5,831 nucleotides of DNA from positions 1 to 5,831 of the forward strand of contig JAUPLJ010000035.1 in assembly GCA_030837425.1 (NCBI GenBank). The letters run 5' to 3'. The position numbers were made by a program, and so were the translations under genes. This stretch comes from Patescibacteria group bacterium. Lineage in GTDB: Bacteria > Patescibacteriota > Minisyncoccia > Phycocordibacterales > UBA5272. Below the pieces are notes generated by a model, which was not told the origin of the DNA, searched no databases, and saw nothing but the letters and a program-made list of their open reading frames with translations. The number at the start of each line of letters is the position of its first letter. The stretch's first letter is position 1. Below are positions 5,448 to 5,831 of the stretch, one piece after another.

Positions 5448-5519
5448 CCCTCCCCAACCCCTCCCTAATATTAGGGAGGGGAAAAATGCGAAATGAAATG
5501 AAGCATTTGGGGAGAGTTA
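5445..5519. repeat. 75-nt nested palindromic element (REP/MITE-like), three-way-junction fold
   Basis: The outer arms TAACCCTCCCC (5445-5455) and GGGGAGAGTTA (5509-5519) pair over 11 bp with one C-A mismatch, extendable by two A-T pairs. Inside are two further hairpins. The first is a perfect 24-nt palindrome at 5458-5481 with arms CCCCTCCCTAAT and ATTAGGGAGGGG. The second is AAATGC (5484-5489) with GCATTT (5503-5508) around a 13-nt loop containing the tandem GAAATGAAATG. The CCCTCCCC-type motif appears in both outer and inner arms, so alternative pairings are possible. The composition (C-rich/G-rich arms) is unlike the AT-rich surroundings. No U-run follows, so it is not a standard terminator, although so stable a structure could still stop RNA polymerase or protect the upstream mRNA. 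REP/MITE origin is inferred from architecture; only one copy is in the window. Confidence 0.6.
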
Positions 5520-5531
5520 ATAAAAATAATT

Positions 5532-5831
5532 ATGAAAGATAGATTTATTAAATGGTCAGAAAGGACGGCCAATCATAAACATGCAGTCAAAACTTTATTT
5601 TGGGTTTCTTTTGCTGAATCTTGCATATCTCCATTTCCAGCGTACTTTTTAGTTTTGTTTATGCTTGTTCATAAAGTTAAATATAGTTGGCAAAAAGTGA
5701 CTTTTGTTGCGACTATGGGGTCAATATTAGGAGGGATTGTAGGATACTTTTTAGGATTTTTCTTTTATAAATATATTGGGGCATCAATAGTTGATTTTTA
5801 TAATTTAGGTGGCGAGCTTGCTAGCTTTGAA
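5532..5831 (+). CDS. YqaA/DedA-like VTT-domain membrane protein (3' end missing)
   Basis: The frame is open from ATG 5532 to the window end, giving the first 100 residues. A short basic N-terminus (M-K-D-R-F-I-K-W-S-E-R-T) is followed by F-W-V-S-F-A-E-S-C-I-S-P-F-P-A-Y-F (23-39), the re-entrant/first-helix motif of YqaA proteins (family form F-x-E-S-x-x-x-P-x-P). Then come a hydrophobic stretch to residue 47 and V-A-T-M-G-S-I-L-G-G-I-V-G-Y-F-L-G (59-75), the G-x-x-x-G-x-x-x-G-Y-x-x-G motif of the VTT (SNARE-associated/DedA) domain. Relatives are membrane proteins implicated in lipid scrambling or flippase activity, including undecaprenyl phosphate recycling for some DedA members; the YqaA branch itself is poorly characterised. 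Full-length relatives are about 140-200 residues, so roughly half is missing. The nearest purine-rich stretch, GGGGAG (5509-5514), is 17 nt from the start and belongs to the palindrome, so it is not a normal Shine-Dalgarno. Confidence 0.82.
   Translation, partial: MKDRFIKWSERTANHKHAVKTLFWVSFAESCISPFPAYFLVLFMLVHKVKYSWQKVTFVATMGSILGGIVGYFLGFFFYKYIGASIVDFYNLGGELASFE

Noticed and set aside
5448..5516. G-quadruplex in the G-rich arms of the palindrome
   Set aside because: Only three G-tracts of three or more are present on the strand (GGG, GGGG and GGGG with a 27-nt gap). Hairpin pairing with the C-rich arms is far more favourable.
1..5831. TGA recoding as glycine (as in some CPR lineages)
   Set aside because: All genes read through full-length with standard stops and contain no in-frame TGA. 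Glycine is encoded by ordinary GGN codons, so nothing in the window supports recoding, although the absence of TGA stops means it cannot be formally excluded.
1..5831. CRISPR array, tRNA/rRNA genes, riboswitches, transposase genes, att sites
   Set aside because: No regularly spaced repeats, cloverleaf or known riboswitch core, and no transposase or integrase coding sequence, were found. The longest spacer is 178 nt and is accounted for by a terminator and promoter candidates.

Overview
The window is strongly AT-rich (roughly 30% GC by eye) and has eight protein genes, all on the + strand, with short spacers and no RNA gene. It suggests a small-genome bacterium of the Candidate Phyla Radiation (Patescibacteria, most likely Parcubacteria-like). 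The reasons are small divergent versions of bacterial core proteins, a MurE-like ligase without the usual N-terminal domain, a divergent RuvX/YqgF, start codons with no clear Shine-Dalgarno sequence, and almost exclusive use of TAA stops (six TAA, one TAG, no TGA among the seven stops visible). The taxon is an inference. All ORFs read cleanly in the standard bacterial code.

Layout. 1-153 is the 3' end of a DUF378 membrane protein gene. 234-857 encodes a six-helix PAP2_C (sphingomyelin-synthase-like) lipid phosphatase/phosphotransferase. 1003-2169 is a two-gene unit: an ECF-type RNA polymerase sigma factor followed 6 nt later by an unrecognised three-helix membrane protein, which is a candidate non-classical anti-sigma or signalling partner. 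2212-3198 encodes a membrane-anchored NodB-type polysaccharide deacetylase. It is preceded by a perfect palindrome containing a TATAAT box and followed by a strong intrinsic terminator (3217-3250). After a 178-nt spacer with two promoter candidates comes a tight two-gene unit: the MurE-like ligase (3377-4684) and RuvX/YqgF (4687-5079), 2 nt apart. An extended -10 promoter (TGCTATAAT) precedes a stand-alone MetRS-C-terminal/CsaA-like tRNA-binding protein (5127-5447). A 75-nt nested palindrome of REP/MITE appearance begins exactly at that gene's stop codon. The window ends inside a YqaA/DedA-like VTT-domain membrane protein gene (5532 onward).

The main theme is the cell envelope: lipid phosphate turnover, glycan deacetylation, muropeptide ligation, a DedA-like transporter/scramblase and an ECF regulatory pair. 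Two housekeeping genes (RuvX and the tRNA-binding protein) are interspersed. I do not see an unambiguous new system. The points most worth a second look are the ECF/three-helix pair, the MurE-like ligase with altered amino-acid-binding motifs, and the nested palindromic element at 5445-5519.
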